Source: UBA7862 sp050872785
Lineage (GTDB): Bacteria; Bacillota; Clostridia; Christensenellales; UBA1242
DNA: 64,000 nt
Direction: 5' to 3'
NCBI GenBank assembly: GCA_050872785.1
Contig: JBNMHO010000004.1
Location: 20,939-84,938 of the forward strand
A program made the position numbers and the translations under genes. Below, in pieces: positions 24,810 to 32,217 of this stretch. Below the pieces are notes generated by a model. The model was not told the DNA's origin. It saw only the letters and a list, made by a program, of their open reading frames with translations, and ran no database searches. The stretch's first letter is position 1. Each line of letters begins with the position of its first letter.

Positions 24810-24944
24810 ATGCAAAAACTAAAAATTGAATTTGAAAACGAATTAGATTTAACACTTCTAGACAATGAATTTTTTGTTGCAATACTAAATCAAATTATGT
24901 TGTTCAAAAAATGCGAGGTGCAATATGGACTATCCCAAAACTAA
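24810..24944 (+). CDS. Small protein upstream of the HUH initiator
   Basis: 44 residues (MQKLKIEFENELDLTLLDNE at the start), acidic then ending KKCEVQYGLSQN. AAAGGAG lies nine bases before the ATG. Its end overlaps the initiator start by 20 bases, so it may serve translational coupling. No recognisable domain. Confidence 0.5.
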   Translation: MQKLKIEFENELDLTLLDNEFFVAILNQIMLFKKCEVQYGLSQN

Positions 24945-25806
24945 AGTATATTTTGATGGTAGTCATTTTATTGGAATACCACCTGAAAAACAAATATGGA
25001 AGAAACGAAAAAACACAAAAGCAAAACAAAAAGATGAAATACAAGAAAAAGTTAAGGAATTGTATAAGGAAGAAGCAGGAACAAAGAAAGAAAAAACTGA
25101 AAAAATTATTGAAAAATTAACTGAAGAAATTAAAGATGAAGAAAAAGCTAAAGAGATTGTTAAAGCAACTTTAGAAAAGGAAAAGAGAAATAAAATTGTT
25201 AGACTTACGAGATTGTATAGAAAAATTGGACTGCAACAATGGACACACTTTTGCACTTTTACTTACGATGGAAATAAACTAACCGAAGAAGAATTTAGAC
25301 AAAAATTACTTACTTGTTTAAGACATCTATCTCATAGAAAATGCTGGAAATATATTGGTGTGTTTGAGCGTAGCCCAAAACTAGAGAGATTACATTTTCA
25401 TGGAATATTTGTAATTACTGAAATGGTTGGCGAGATTATTGAAACAAAAGATTACTCTACTAAAACACATCAAATGCAGATTACTCATCAAAACACATTC
25501 TTTTTAGAGAGATTTGGGAGAAACGATTTTAAAGAAATAATCAACAATGTTGGTGTAAATGACGCAGTTAATTATATTATGAAATACATTCACAAAACTG
25601 GAGAAAAAGTTATTTATTCTAAGCACTTACAAACATATTTTGTTACAGACATTTTAGACGATGATGTTGTTTGCAAAATTGGTCAAGAAGATAGAAAAAT
25701 ATTACTTTTCGACGATTTCAAATGTTTAGATTTTGAAACTGGCGAAATTTTAGGTCAACCTAACAAGGATAAATCTCTCATAGAAAAACTACCCAAAGCT
25801 TATTGA
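24925..25806 (+). CDS. HUH-type rolling-circle replication initiator (Rep)
   Basis: 293 residues. The N-terminal third (to about 90) is Lys/Glu-rich coiled coil. The catalytic core shows motif I TFTYDG (111-116), motif II H157-F158-H159 (LERLHFHGIF), which binds the divalent metal, and motif III NYIMKYIHK with Y217 and Y221, of which one is the nicking tyrosine. This is the motif order of HUH endonucleases that start rolling-circle replication of plasmids, small phages and some integrative elements. It would nick a structured origin; the 146-base inverted repeat directly after its stop codon is the obvious candidate. The family within the HUH group cannot be fixed by eye. Confidence 0.82.
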   Translation: MDYPKTKVYFDGSHFIGIPPEKQIWKKRKNTKAKQKDEIQEKVKELYKEEAGTKKEKTEKIIEKLTEEIKDEEKAKEIVKATLEKEKRNKIVRLTRLYRKIGLQQWTHFCTFTYDGNKLTEEEFRQKLLTCLRHLSHRKCWKYIGVFERSPKLERLHFHGIFVITEMVGEIIETKDYSTKTHQMQITHQNTFFLERFGRNDFKEIINNVGVNDAVNYIMKYIHKTGEKVIYSKHLQTYFVTDILDDDVVCKIGQEDRKILLFDDFKCLDFETGEILGQPNKDKSLIEKLPKAY

Positions 25807-25952
25807 TTGTCTTTCGGTTACAGAGCATAAACGAAAATTCTTTCTTGTCAAGGGTAAAATGTATTGATTCTCAACCCTTGACAAGAAAATTAAGACTTTA
25901 AGAATTAAGAAAACAATCCATTTTCGTTTCTTTTCGCTCTGTCGAAAGACAA
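25807..25952. repeat. 146-base nested inverted repeat, candidate origin (dso/oriT) of the element
   Basis: Four pairs of arms in order: TTGTCTTTCG (25807-25816) with 25943-25952; ACAGAGC (25820-25826) with 25936-25942; ACGAAAAT (25831-25838) with 25920-25927; TTCTTGTCAAGGGT (25842-25855) with 25874-25887. All arms are perfect, separated by small internal loops. It lies between the initiator and the recombinase and encodes nothing. The structure suits a nicking origin, single-strand origin or structured RNA. Confidence 0.75.
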
Positions 25953-25985
25953 AAAATAAAACTTAATAAAAGGAGAAAAAACAAA

Positions 25986-27491
25986 GTGAAAACAGCAGTA
26001 ATATATGCAAGATATTCCAGCACTAACCAAACTGAGCAGTCTATCGAAGGTCAAGTTCATGTTTGCGAAGACTATGCTAAAAAACACGATATAATTATTG
26101 TAGATTCATACATAGACCGAGCAATATCTGGAACAACAGACAACAGAGAATCTTTTCAAAAAATGCTTAAAGATAGCAACAATAAAAAATGGGATTATGT
26201 TTTGGTATATAAGCTAGATAGGTTTGCAAGAAATAAGTTTGAGTCCGCAATTCATAGAAAGCATTTGAAGGATAACGGAATAAAACTTCTATCTGCTATG
26301 GAAAACATTCCAGAAACACCTGAAGGAGTATTACTTGAATCTTTGCTTGAAGGAATGAACCAATACTTCAGCGAAGAACTTGCTCAAAAAGTTAGTCGTG
26401 GACTTCACGAATCTCGAATGAAAGGACATATAATAGGCTCAGTTCCGTATGGTTACATCAAAGAGAATAAAATGTTAATAGTGAATGAAGAAGAAAAGCA
26501 AATTTTAACAAGAATGTTTGAAGATTATGCAAGTGGTAAAACGATATTACAAATTTCAAGAGATTTTGAAAAAGAAAATATTACTAATAAAGGTAGTAAA
26601 TTCCTACCCCAAAATATACGAAGAATATTACAAAAAGAAGCATATACAGGTATTTGCAGAATTAACAACAAAATTTACGATAAAATCTATCCACAAATAA
26701 TTTCACAAGACTTATTTGAAAAAGTAAAAACAAAATTAGATGCAAATAAGTATGGTTGCAGAAAAGATAATCACGAGATTTTTAGACTTAAAGACAAAAT
26801 ATATTGTGGTAATTGCAATCGCAAAATGTATCCAGTGTCTGCAATTTCTTCTAATGGTAATGCTATTAGATATTACAAATGTATAACCACAAAAAAGAAA
26901 AATTGTTTAACTGGAATAATAGAAAAGAACTATATTGAAAACATAATAGACAAATTCTTAATATCTCAGTTTAATATTCCAAAAAACTTAAATGAAATTT
27001 CAGAAAAGATATTTGAAATACATAAAAAGAGAGTTGGAAATAATAACTCTCTCAACTCACTTAAAAATGATTTACAAAAAACTAACACTTCAATTTCAAA
27101 CATTATGTCTGCAATTGAAAAAGGAATACTTACCGACACCACAAAACAACGACTTGAAGAATTGGAACACCAAAAGAAAGACTTACAAGAAAAACTAATA
27201 ATAGAACAATCTAAACAGCAATTTGAACTCACAAAAGAAGATATACAAAACTACTTTAAATTTACAATGAAACAATGCCCAGATAGAGCCATTGAACTAT
27301 TTATTCAAAAAGTTAATGTCTATGAGGATAAAATAGAAATATCTCTAAACTACTCACTAAATACAAACATCTCCAAAATCGAAACCACATCTAAAAAACT
27401 TTTCACCGAAACCTTTACATCGACTCGCAAATTCAAAGGCGGAACAATTAAAACAACAAACAAAGTCTATGAAGTTTATTTGGTAATTTAA
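25986..27491 (+). CDS. Large serine recombinase (integrase)
   Basis: 501 residues. The resolvase catalytic domain (1-150) has the nucleophile S11 in YARYSS and the motif DYVLVYKLDRFAR. The recombinase domain (about 155-255) includes GSVPYGYI and the region IRRILQKEAYTGI. A zinc ribbon uses C274, C277, C299 and C307. A coiled coil (about 345-410) and C-terminal tail follow. It catalyses site-specific integration and excision, presumably at the repeat in the tRNA-Leu terminator. Translation begins at GTG, with AAAGGAG ten bases upstream. It is at the right end of the element, close to the right att repeat, as usual for integrases. Confidence 0.95.
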   Translation: MKTAVIYARYSSTNQTEQSIEGQVHVCEDYAKKHDIIIVDSYIDRAISGTTDNRESFQKMLKDSNNKKWDYVLVYKLDRFARNKFESAIHRKHLKDNGIKLLSAMENIPETPEGVLLESLLEGMNQYFSEELAQKVSRGLHESRMKGHIIGSVPYGYIKENKMLIVNEEEKQILTRMFEDYASGKTILQISRDFEKENITNKGSKFLPQNIRRILQKEAYTGICRINNKIYDKIYPQIISQDLFEKVKTKLDANKYGCRKDNHEIFRLKDKIYCGNCNRKMYPVSAISSNGNAIRYYKCITTKKKNCLTGIIEKNYIENIIDKFLISQFNIPKNLNEISEKIFEIHKKRVGNNNSLNSLKNDLQKTNTSISNIMSAIEKGILTDTTKQRLEELEHQKKDLQEKLIIEQSKQQFELTKEDIQNYFKFTMKQCPDRAIELFIQKVNVYEDKIEISLNYSLNTNISKIETTSKKLFTETFTSTRKFKGGTIKTTNKVYEVYLVI

Positions 27492-27561
27492 AAATATCCA
27501 ACATTGTAACAAACAAAATATCTTATCAGCAAATATATATTCTCACAAAACATTCATAGAA

Positions 27562-27606
27562 AAAGAGCATACTCTAGGGAGACTCCTAAAATATGCTCTT
27601 TATTTC
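27562..27606. terminator. Hairpin ending the recombinase gene and, in reverse, lysS
   Basis: AAAGAGCATA pairs with TATGCTCTTT. Minus-strand reading ends in TTTTTC, so it can replace the lysS terminator split by the insertion. Confidence 0.6.
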
Positions 27607-27641
27607 TTAGAAAATACTGCTAGTTTCAAACAGCATTGACT

Positions 27642-27656
27642 AATCGGGCTTTTTTT
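27642..27656. repeat. Right att-like direct repeat
   Basis: AATCGGGCTTTTTTT, identical to 20629-20643; nine bases from the lysS stop codon. Confidence 0.75.
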
Positions 27657-27664
27657 TGTAGGTT

Positions 27665-29137
27665 TTATTTCATTAGTGGGAACAAGACAACATCACGGAC
27701 TGATTCTTGGTTGGTGAGGAGGCACATAAGTCTGTCCACGCCAAAGCCAAGTCCAGAGATTGGTGGCATGCCGTGTTCCATAGCATTTAGGAAGTCTTCG
27801 TCAAGTTCCATTGCTTCGTCATCGCCTTCTGTTCTTGCTTTTGCTTGTTCTTCAAGTGTTTGACGTTGAACTATTGGGTCAACGAGTTCTGAATAAGCCT
27901 TGCAGATTTCGTCCCCGCAGACCAAAACTTGGAACAAGTCAATTCTTCTTGCATCTTCGTCATTTCTTCTTGCAAGAGGCACAAGGCATGCTGGATAGTT
28001 ATAGAGGACTGTTGGTTGAATGATATTTTCCCTAATTTTTCTCTTATAAACAAGGTCAATAACTCCGCCAACTGTTTTGCAAGCGTCAAAGTCGTCCATT
28101 GAGAAAAGACCAGTTTTTACAATGTCTTCTTTAAGTTTTTGGGCATTTGTATATTCAAGAATATTAAGCCCCAAAATTTCGTTGACACGCTCTGTGTAGT
28201 TAATTCTTTCAAAGTCTTTTGAAAAGTCGAGAGTGTGTCCCTTAAATTCAATTTTCAAGTCTTCGTTGCAAATAGTTCTAATCGCTTCCCTAATGAATTT
28301 TGTGAAGAATTTGATATTATCTTCAAAATTCCAGTAGGCAGCATACCATTCGACCATTGTAAATTCTTGCAAGTGGCTTGGGTCCATGCCCTCATTTCTG
28401 AAGCATTTTGCCACTTCAAAAACTCTGTCGAACCCGCCAGCGATGACGTGTTTTAGATAGACTTCTGGTGCAATTCTGAGGTTACAGATTTTGTTTAGTG
28501 CGTTGTGTTTTGTAAAGAAAGGTTTTGCACTTGCTCCGCACACTGCACTTTGCAAAATAGGTGTTTCTACTTCCAAAAAGCCGTTTTCATTGAGAAAATT
28601 CCTGAGGAATGACAAAAATTTGCTACGTTTTAGGAAAACTTGTCTGCTTTCTTCGTTTGACACCAAGTCCATGCAACGTTCCCTATATCTTTGGTCTTGA
28701 TTTGTAAGCCCATGGTGTTTTTCTGGAAGAGGCAAAATGGCTTTTGACAAGAGTTCATAGTCTGCAACACGCACAGTTTTTTCGCCTGTTTGGGTGGTGT
28801 AAAGTTCGCCCTCTATGCCAACAAAGTCGCCAATGTCAACCATTTTCTTGAAGAAAGTGTATTTGTCTTCGTCAATTTCATTACGACTGATACTTGCTTG
28901 AAGTCTTGCTTCCACGTCTTCAAGTGCAAAAAAACTGAGTTTGCCCATAATGCGTCTGAAAGTCATTCTTCCGCAAACTCTAACTTTTGTGCCATCTGGC
29001 AAAGATTTCGCTTCCACAAGTTTGTGAGTTCTTTCGAACTTCTCTGCGTAAACAATTTTGCCTTCTTCTTTAAGTTTTCTAACTTTTTCCTTTCTAATAT
29101 CTACTTCGCTTGATAGATTTTGTATATTGTTGTCCAT
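27665..29137 (-). CDS. lysS: Lysyl-tRNA synthetase (class II)
   Basis: Charges tRNA-Lys. 490 residues: N-terminal OB-fold anticodon domain (VRVCGRMTFRRIMGKLSFFA region), then class II motifs: motif 1 around FLNENGFLEVETPIL, motif 2 FRNEGMDPSHLQEFTMVEWY, motif 3 GLGFGVDRLMCLLTN. The length is normal. It follows the DUF1292 gene by 26 bases. Its original terminator was probably the one shared with tRNA-Leu, now separated by the inserted element. Confidence 0.97.
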   Translation of the reverse strand: MDNNIQNLSSEVDIRKEKVRKLKEEGKIVYAEKFERTHKLVEAKSLPDGTKVRVCGRMTFRRIMGKLSFFALEDVEARLQASISRNEIDEDKYTFFKKMVDIGDFVGIEGELYTTQTGEKTVRVADYELLSKAILPLPEKHHGLTNQDQRYRERCMDLVSNEESRQVFLKRSKFLSFLRNFLNENGFLEVETPILQSAVCGASAKPFFTKHNALNKICNLRIAPEVYLKHVIAGGFDRVFEVAKCFRNEGMDPSHLQEFTMVEWYAAYWNFEDNIKFFTKFIREAIRTICNEDLKIEFKGHTLDFSKDFERINYTERVNEILGLNILEYTNAQKLKEDIVKTGLFSMDDFDACKTVGGVIDLVYKRKIRENIIQPTVLYNYPACLVPLARRNDEDARRIDLFQVLVCGDEICKAYSELVDPIVQRQTLEEQAKARTEGDDEAMELDEDFLNAMEHGMPPISGLGFGVDRLMCLLTNQESVRDVVLFPLMK

Positions 29138-29163
29138 AAATAGTTCCTTCTGCTGCGTTAAAT

Positions 29164-29538
29164 TTACTTGTTATCTGATGATTTTTTGTCAATTTTTTGT
29201 TTGGCTTCTTCTTCATCCATAAGTTTGTTGTAAACTTCAAAAACCTTGTCGATAATGTCAATATCGCCAACGAGTTCAAGATATTCGCTGTGTTCTCCAG
29301 TTTCTGCGTCTTCTTCTGTTTCCACAATTTCAAAAGCCAATGCTTCATCTTCACCAACACCTTCAATTTCTTTCATTGGTTTCAAAATTGCATAAATTTT
29401 TTCTTCAAGTGGAATAAGTGCGATTTGCTCAAATTGAACTTCCTCTCCTTTTTCGTTGTAAAGAGAGATTGGGTCTGTGTTGTCCTCGTCAAATAGGCAA
29501 TCGATTGGGCTTTTCACTTCTTTTTCGTTTTCGTTCAT
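29164..29538 (-). CDS. DUF1292 family protein
   Basis: 124 residues, strongly acidic. The core DPISLYNEKGEEVQFEQIALIPL and the following block with YAILKP and EALAFEIVE match the DUF1292 (YrzB-like) family, usually found beside ruvX in Bacillota, as here (15 bases away). Function unknown. The Lys/Asp-rich tail is probably disordered. Confidence 0.82.
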   Translation of the reverse strand: MNENEKEVKSPIDCLFDEDNTDPISLYNEKGEEVQFEQIALIPLEEKIYAILKPMKEIEGVGEDEALAFEIVETEEDAETGEHSEYLELVGDIDIIDKVFEVYNKLMDEEEAKQKIDKKSSDNK

Positions 29539-29553
29539 TTTAATTCTCCTTTT

Positions 29554-29967
29554 TTAAGACTTAGAGTCCAAATAAGTTTGCAAAATTATTGTTGCGGAAA
29601 TTTTGTCGATATATTTCTTTCTATCTTGCCACTTTATGTGGGCCTCACGCAAGATATCCTCTGCCTCAACGCTGGAAAGTCTTTCATCAACATAGGTTAT
29701 AGGAAGTCCTGACACTTCTTTCAGTTTTTCACCAAACTCCCTTGTTGCTTTTGCTCTGTCGCCTTCCGTTCCGTCCATGTTAAGAGGCAAGCCCATAATT
29801 ATCTCATCAGTTTCTTGTTTTTTTGCAAGTATTGCAAGATAATTTAGGTCTTGTTCGACATCTTTTCTGTAATAAGTTTCATAACCACTGGCTATCATGC
29901 CCAACAGGTCACTAAACGCAACCCCGATGCGTGCTTCGCCATAGTCAAGTGCCATCTTCCGCTTCAA
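29554..29967 (-). CDS. ruvX: RuvX/YqgF family RNase H-fold nuclease (pre-16S rRNA processing)
   Basis: Putative Holliday-junction resolvase, shown in E. coli to act on pre-16S rRNA 5' ends. MALDYGEARIGVAFSD carries the first catalytic Asp; IIMGLPLNMDGTEG and YVDERLSSVEAE hold the others. I favour the TTG start at 29967: GGGGG lies five bases upstream and the product begins (M)KRKMALDYG like other RuvX proteins. An ATG four codons later is possible; the ATG at 30015 adds an unlikely hydrophobic leader. Confidence 0.88.
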   Translation of the reverse strand: MKRKMALDYGEARIGVAFSDLLGMIASGYETYYRKDVEQDLNYLAILAKKQETDEIIMGLPLNMDGTEGDRAKATREFGEKLKEVSGLPITYVDERLSSVEAEDILREAHIKWQDRKKYIDKISATIILQTYLDSKS

Positions 29968-30035
29968 AATTTCCCCCAATAATATAAGACAAAAGTAGTT
30001 TATCACAAAATGCAAAAAATTAAAAGCATTTTATT

Positions 30036-30070
30036 ACAAAAAAAGAAAGTCAGCAACCCGCACTGACTTC
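30036..30070 (-). terminator. Terminator of rpsB-tsf
   Basis: Minus-strand AAGTCAG, nine-base loop, CTGACTT, then TCTTTTTTT, about ten bases after the tsf stop. Confidence 0.88.
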
Positions 30071-30079
30071 CCTTAATTA

Positions 30080-30727
30080 TTACTTGCCCATTTGGCTCAT
30101 AACTTCTTCTGCAAAGTTGTCTTGTCTTTTTTCAAGACCTTCACCCATTTCATAGCGGACAAATCTTCTGATTGTGATTTTTTCGCCAATTTTGAGTGTT
30201 GCATCTGTTATAAGGTCGCTGATTGTTTTTGATGGGTCTTTAACAAAATCTTGTTCCATAAGGCACACATCTTTGTAGTATTTTTTGATACGTCCTTGGA
30301 CCATTTTTTCAGCAATTTCTTTTGGTTTGCCTTCGTTTTGTGCTTGAACAATAAGAATTTCTTTTTCTTTTTCAACATTTTCTGCTGGGACTTCTTCAAT
30401 TCTTACATATTCTGGTTTTGCTGCTGCAATTTGCATAGCAATATCTTTGCAAAGAAGTTGGAAAGCTTCGCTTTTTGCAACGAAGTCTGTTTCGCAGTTC
30501 ACTTCAAGCAAAACACCAATTTTTCCGCCCATGTGAATGTAACTTGTAACAAGTCCTTCACCTGCAATTCTTGATGCTTTTTTGGCAACAGAAGCAATTC
30601 CCTTTTCTCTGAGATATGCAACTGCCTTTTCCATATCGCCATTGCTTTCGTCAAGTGCCTTTTTGCAATCTTGCACACCAGCACCAGTTTTTGCTCTAAG
30701 TTCTTTAATATCGTTTGCGTTGATCAT
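30080..30727 (-). CDS. tsf: Elongation factor Ts
   Basis: Nucleotide-exchange factor for EF-Tu. 215 residues, the short form common in Bacillota and other groups. The N-terminal UBA-like domain DIKELRAKTGAGVQDCKKAL contains the EF-Tu contact, followed by NCETDFVAKSEAF. Downstream of rpsB by 37 bases, the universal arrangement. Confidence 0.97.
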   Translation of the reverse strand: MINANDIKELRAKTGAGVQDCKKALDESNGDMEKAVAYLREKGIASVAKKASRIAGEGLVTSYIHMGGKIGVLLEVNCETDFVAKSEAFQLLCKDIAMQIAAAKPEYVRIEEVPAENVEKEKEILIVQAQNEGKPKEIAEKMVQGRIKKYYKDVCLMEQDFVKDPSKTISDLITDATLKIGEKITIRRFVRYEMGEGLEKRQDNFAEEVMSQMGK

Positions 30728-30764
30728 TTTAATTTCTCCCTTTTTGTTTAGGTTTTATGGTCAA

Positions 30765-31553
30765 TTATTCCGCTTTTGGAGCGTCTTGCTCTGCCATTGC
30801 GTCAGCCATATTAACTTCTTCACCTGCTTCTTCCATTTGAGCTGCTTTTTCAGCTTCAAGTCTTGGTGAAACGCCTTCTTTTGCTTCAATAACAGCATCA
30901 GCCATAGCACTTACAATAAGTTTTACAGATCTGATTGCGTCATCGTTTGCTGGGATTGGGTAGTCAACATCTTCTGGGTTGCAGTTTGTGTCAACAATGC
31001 CCACGATTGGAATATTGAGAAGTCTTGCTTCTTTGATTGCAATGTGTTCTTTCTTTGGGTCAACAACAAAGATTGCTCCTGGAAGTTCTGGCATATTTTT
31101 GATGCCGCCAAGGTTCTTCTCAAGTTTGTCTTTTTCTGCTTTAAGTTTTGCAACTTCTTTCTTTGGAAGAAGGTCAAATTCCCCCATTTCTTCCATTTGA
31201 GAAAGTTTGTTAAGTCTTGCAATTCTTGTTCTGATTGTTTTAAAGTTTGTAAGAGTTCCGCCAAGCCAACGGTTTACAATATAGAACATTCCGCAACGAG
31301 TTGCTTCTTGTTCAATTGCTTCTTGTGCTTGCTTCTTTGTGCCAACGAAAAGAATGTTCTTTCCGCTTGCGACCATATCTCTTATAAAGAAATATGCATT
31401 GTCGCAGCACACAGAAGTATCTTCAAGGTTGATGATATGAATATCATTTCTTGTTGTGAAGATATATTTCTTCATTTTTGGGTTCCACTTGTTGGATTGA
31501 TGTCCAAAGTGAACGCCTGCTTCTAGTAGTTGTTTCATTGAAATAACTGGCAT
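30765..31553 (-). CDS. rpsB: 30S ribosomal protein uS2
   Basis: 262 residues from MPVISMKQLLEAGVHFGHQ; other signatures are WNPKMKKYIFTTRNDIHIIN and VVDPKKEHIAIKEARLLNIP. I start it at the ATG with AAAGGAG about ten bases upstream. An in-frame extension upstream runs through the leader and is not translated. The C-terminus is acidic and Ala-rich. Confidence 0.97.
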   Translation of the reverse strand: MPVISMKQLLEAGVHFGHQSNKWNPKMKKYIFTTRNDIHIINLEDTSVCCDNAYFFIRDMVASGKNILFVGTKKQAQEAIEQEATRCGMFYIVNRWLGGTLTNFKTIRTRIARLNKLSQMEEMGEFDLLPKKEVAKLKAEKDKLEKNLGGIKNMPELPGAIFVVDPKKEHIAIKEARLLNIPIVGIVDTNCNPEDVDYPIPANDDAIRSVKLIVSAMADAVIEAKEGVSPRLEAEKAAQMEEAGEEVNMADAMAEQDAPKAE

Positions 31554-31671
31554 AATAATTTTTCTCCTTTTTCTTGTTAATCCTCCCCGAACGAGCAAAA
31601 GTCGGGTTAATCCTTTTGCATCACCCACAATATGTGGGACAAGAAAATTCAATTCGAGTGTGAATTTAAAC
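31554..31671 (-). promoter_or_regulatory. Structured rpsB mRNA leader
   Basis: About 118 bases between predicted transcript start and ATG. On the minus strand a hairpin CCCACA/TGTGGG (31624-31638) is followed by CCCGA/TCGGG (31586-31606), flanked by two copies of AGGATTAAC exactly 30 bases apart (31576-31584, 31606-31614). Such leaders often bind the encoded ribosomal protein; autoregulation by uS2 is inferred, not shown. Confidence 0.5.
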
Positions 31672-31677
31672 GCACAA

Positions 31678-31706
31678 ATTATATCACACAAAAAAAAGTT
31701 ATGCAA
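31678..31706 (-). promoter_or_regulatory. Promoter of rpsB-tsf
   Basis: Minus-strand TTGCAT, 17-base spacer, TATAAT. The -35 lies within the terminator hairpin of the upstream iscS-iscU unit. Confidence 0.8.
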
Positions 31707-31728
31707 TAGTTTTTGCACAACTTTTTTA
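31690..31728 (-). terminator. Terminator of iscS-iscU
   Basis: Minus-strand AAAAAAGTT-G-TGCAA pairs with TTGCA-T-AACTTTTTT. It overlaps the rpsB promoter. Confidence 0.75.
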
Positions 31729-31766
31729 TAAAATAATCATATTATCAGCATTATTTATTTTTACGC

Positions 31767-32204
31767 TTAAATAAACAAGTTTTTATTTTCAAGAAGTTGC
31801 CTTTGTTCAAGATCCCGTTGCATTTTTATAGCAAGTTGAAGTTGTTTTTTTCTATAATTTTTAATTGCCTCTTTTATTGCCTTTTCTGCCATAACAGCAC
31901 ACTCTTCTTTGCCTTCTGGAAGTTCGCCAATGTCTTCCAAAATATCCTTATGCGAAATATTTGCCACATCGTCAAGACTTTGTCCTTCAATGTGTCTGCA
32001 AGCAATTTCACTTGCGACAATAGCACCAACACAGCCAAATGTTTTAAACTTTGCCCCAACGACCACGTCATTTTCCACTTTGATATAAATTTTAAAGATT
32101 TCTGACCCGTCAGCTGATTTGCATATGCCTATGCCGTTTGAGCCTTTAAGTGTTCCGCTGTGGGTTGGATTTTCAAATATTCCTAGCACTCTTTCACTAT
32201 ACAT
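31767..32204 (-). CDS. iscU: Iron-sulfur cluster scaffold (IscU/NifU N-terminal type)
   Basis: 145 residues. Three cluster-ligand cysteines are present: C28 (GICKSADGSE), C58 (FKTFGCVGAIVASE) and C102 (EECAVMAEKAI). The first motif lacks the usual C-G-D spacing, with the Asp four residues after the Cys, so it is a divergent scaffold. The C-terminal tail is charged and helical. It directly follows the cysteine desulfurase gene (13 bases), together forming a minimal ISC/NIF-type pair that would supply clusters to proteins such as the ferredoxin oxidoreductase. Confidence 0.87.
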   Translation of the reverse strand: MYSERVLGIFENPTHSGTLKGSNGIGICKSADGSEIFKIYIKVENDVVVGAKFKTFGCVGAIVASEIACRHIEGQSLDDVANISHKDILEDIGELPEGKEECAVMAEKAIKEAIKNYRKKQLQLAIKMQRDLEQRQLLENKNLFI

Positions 32205-32217
32205 TCATCTTTCCCCC

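Larger units (their letters stand above)
20629..27656. mobile_element. Integrative element with HUH initiator and serine recombinase (about 7.0 kb)
   Basis: Flanked by the 15-bp direct repeat AATCGGGCTTTTTTT at 20629-20643 and 27642-27656, 7013 bp apart. The left copy is half of the tRNA-Leu terminator stem; the right copy abuts the 3' end of lysS and lacks the other half. Joining the flanks through one repeat copy rebuilds a perfect bidirectional terminator shared by tRNA-Leu and lysS. The interior is more A+T-rich, carries mobile-element genes (HUH initiator, large serine recombinase, XRE repressor, sigma-like regulator) and most of its genes lie opposite to the surrounding host genes. No conjugation genes are visible, so it would be a mobilisable or replicative element rather than a full ICE. 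Confidence 0.78.

Noticed and set aside
29094..29366. Lys-rich open frame overlapping the DUF1292 and lysS junction
   Set aside because: It is a shifted reading of the acidic DUF1292 gene, giving artificial Lys-rich sequence.
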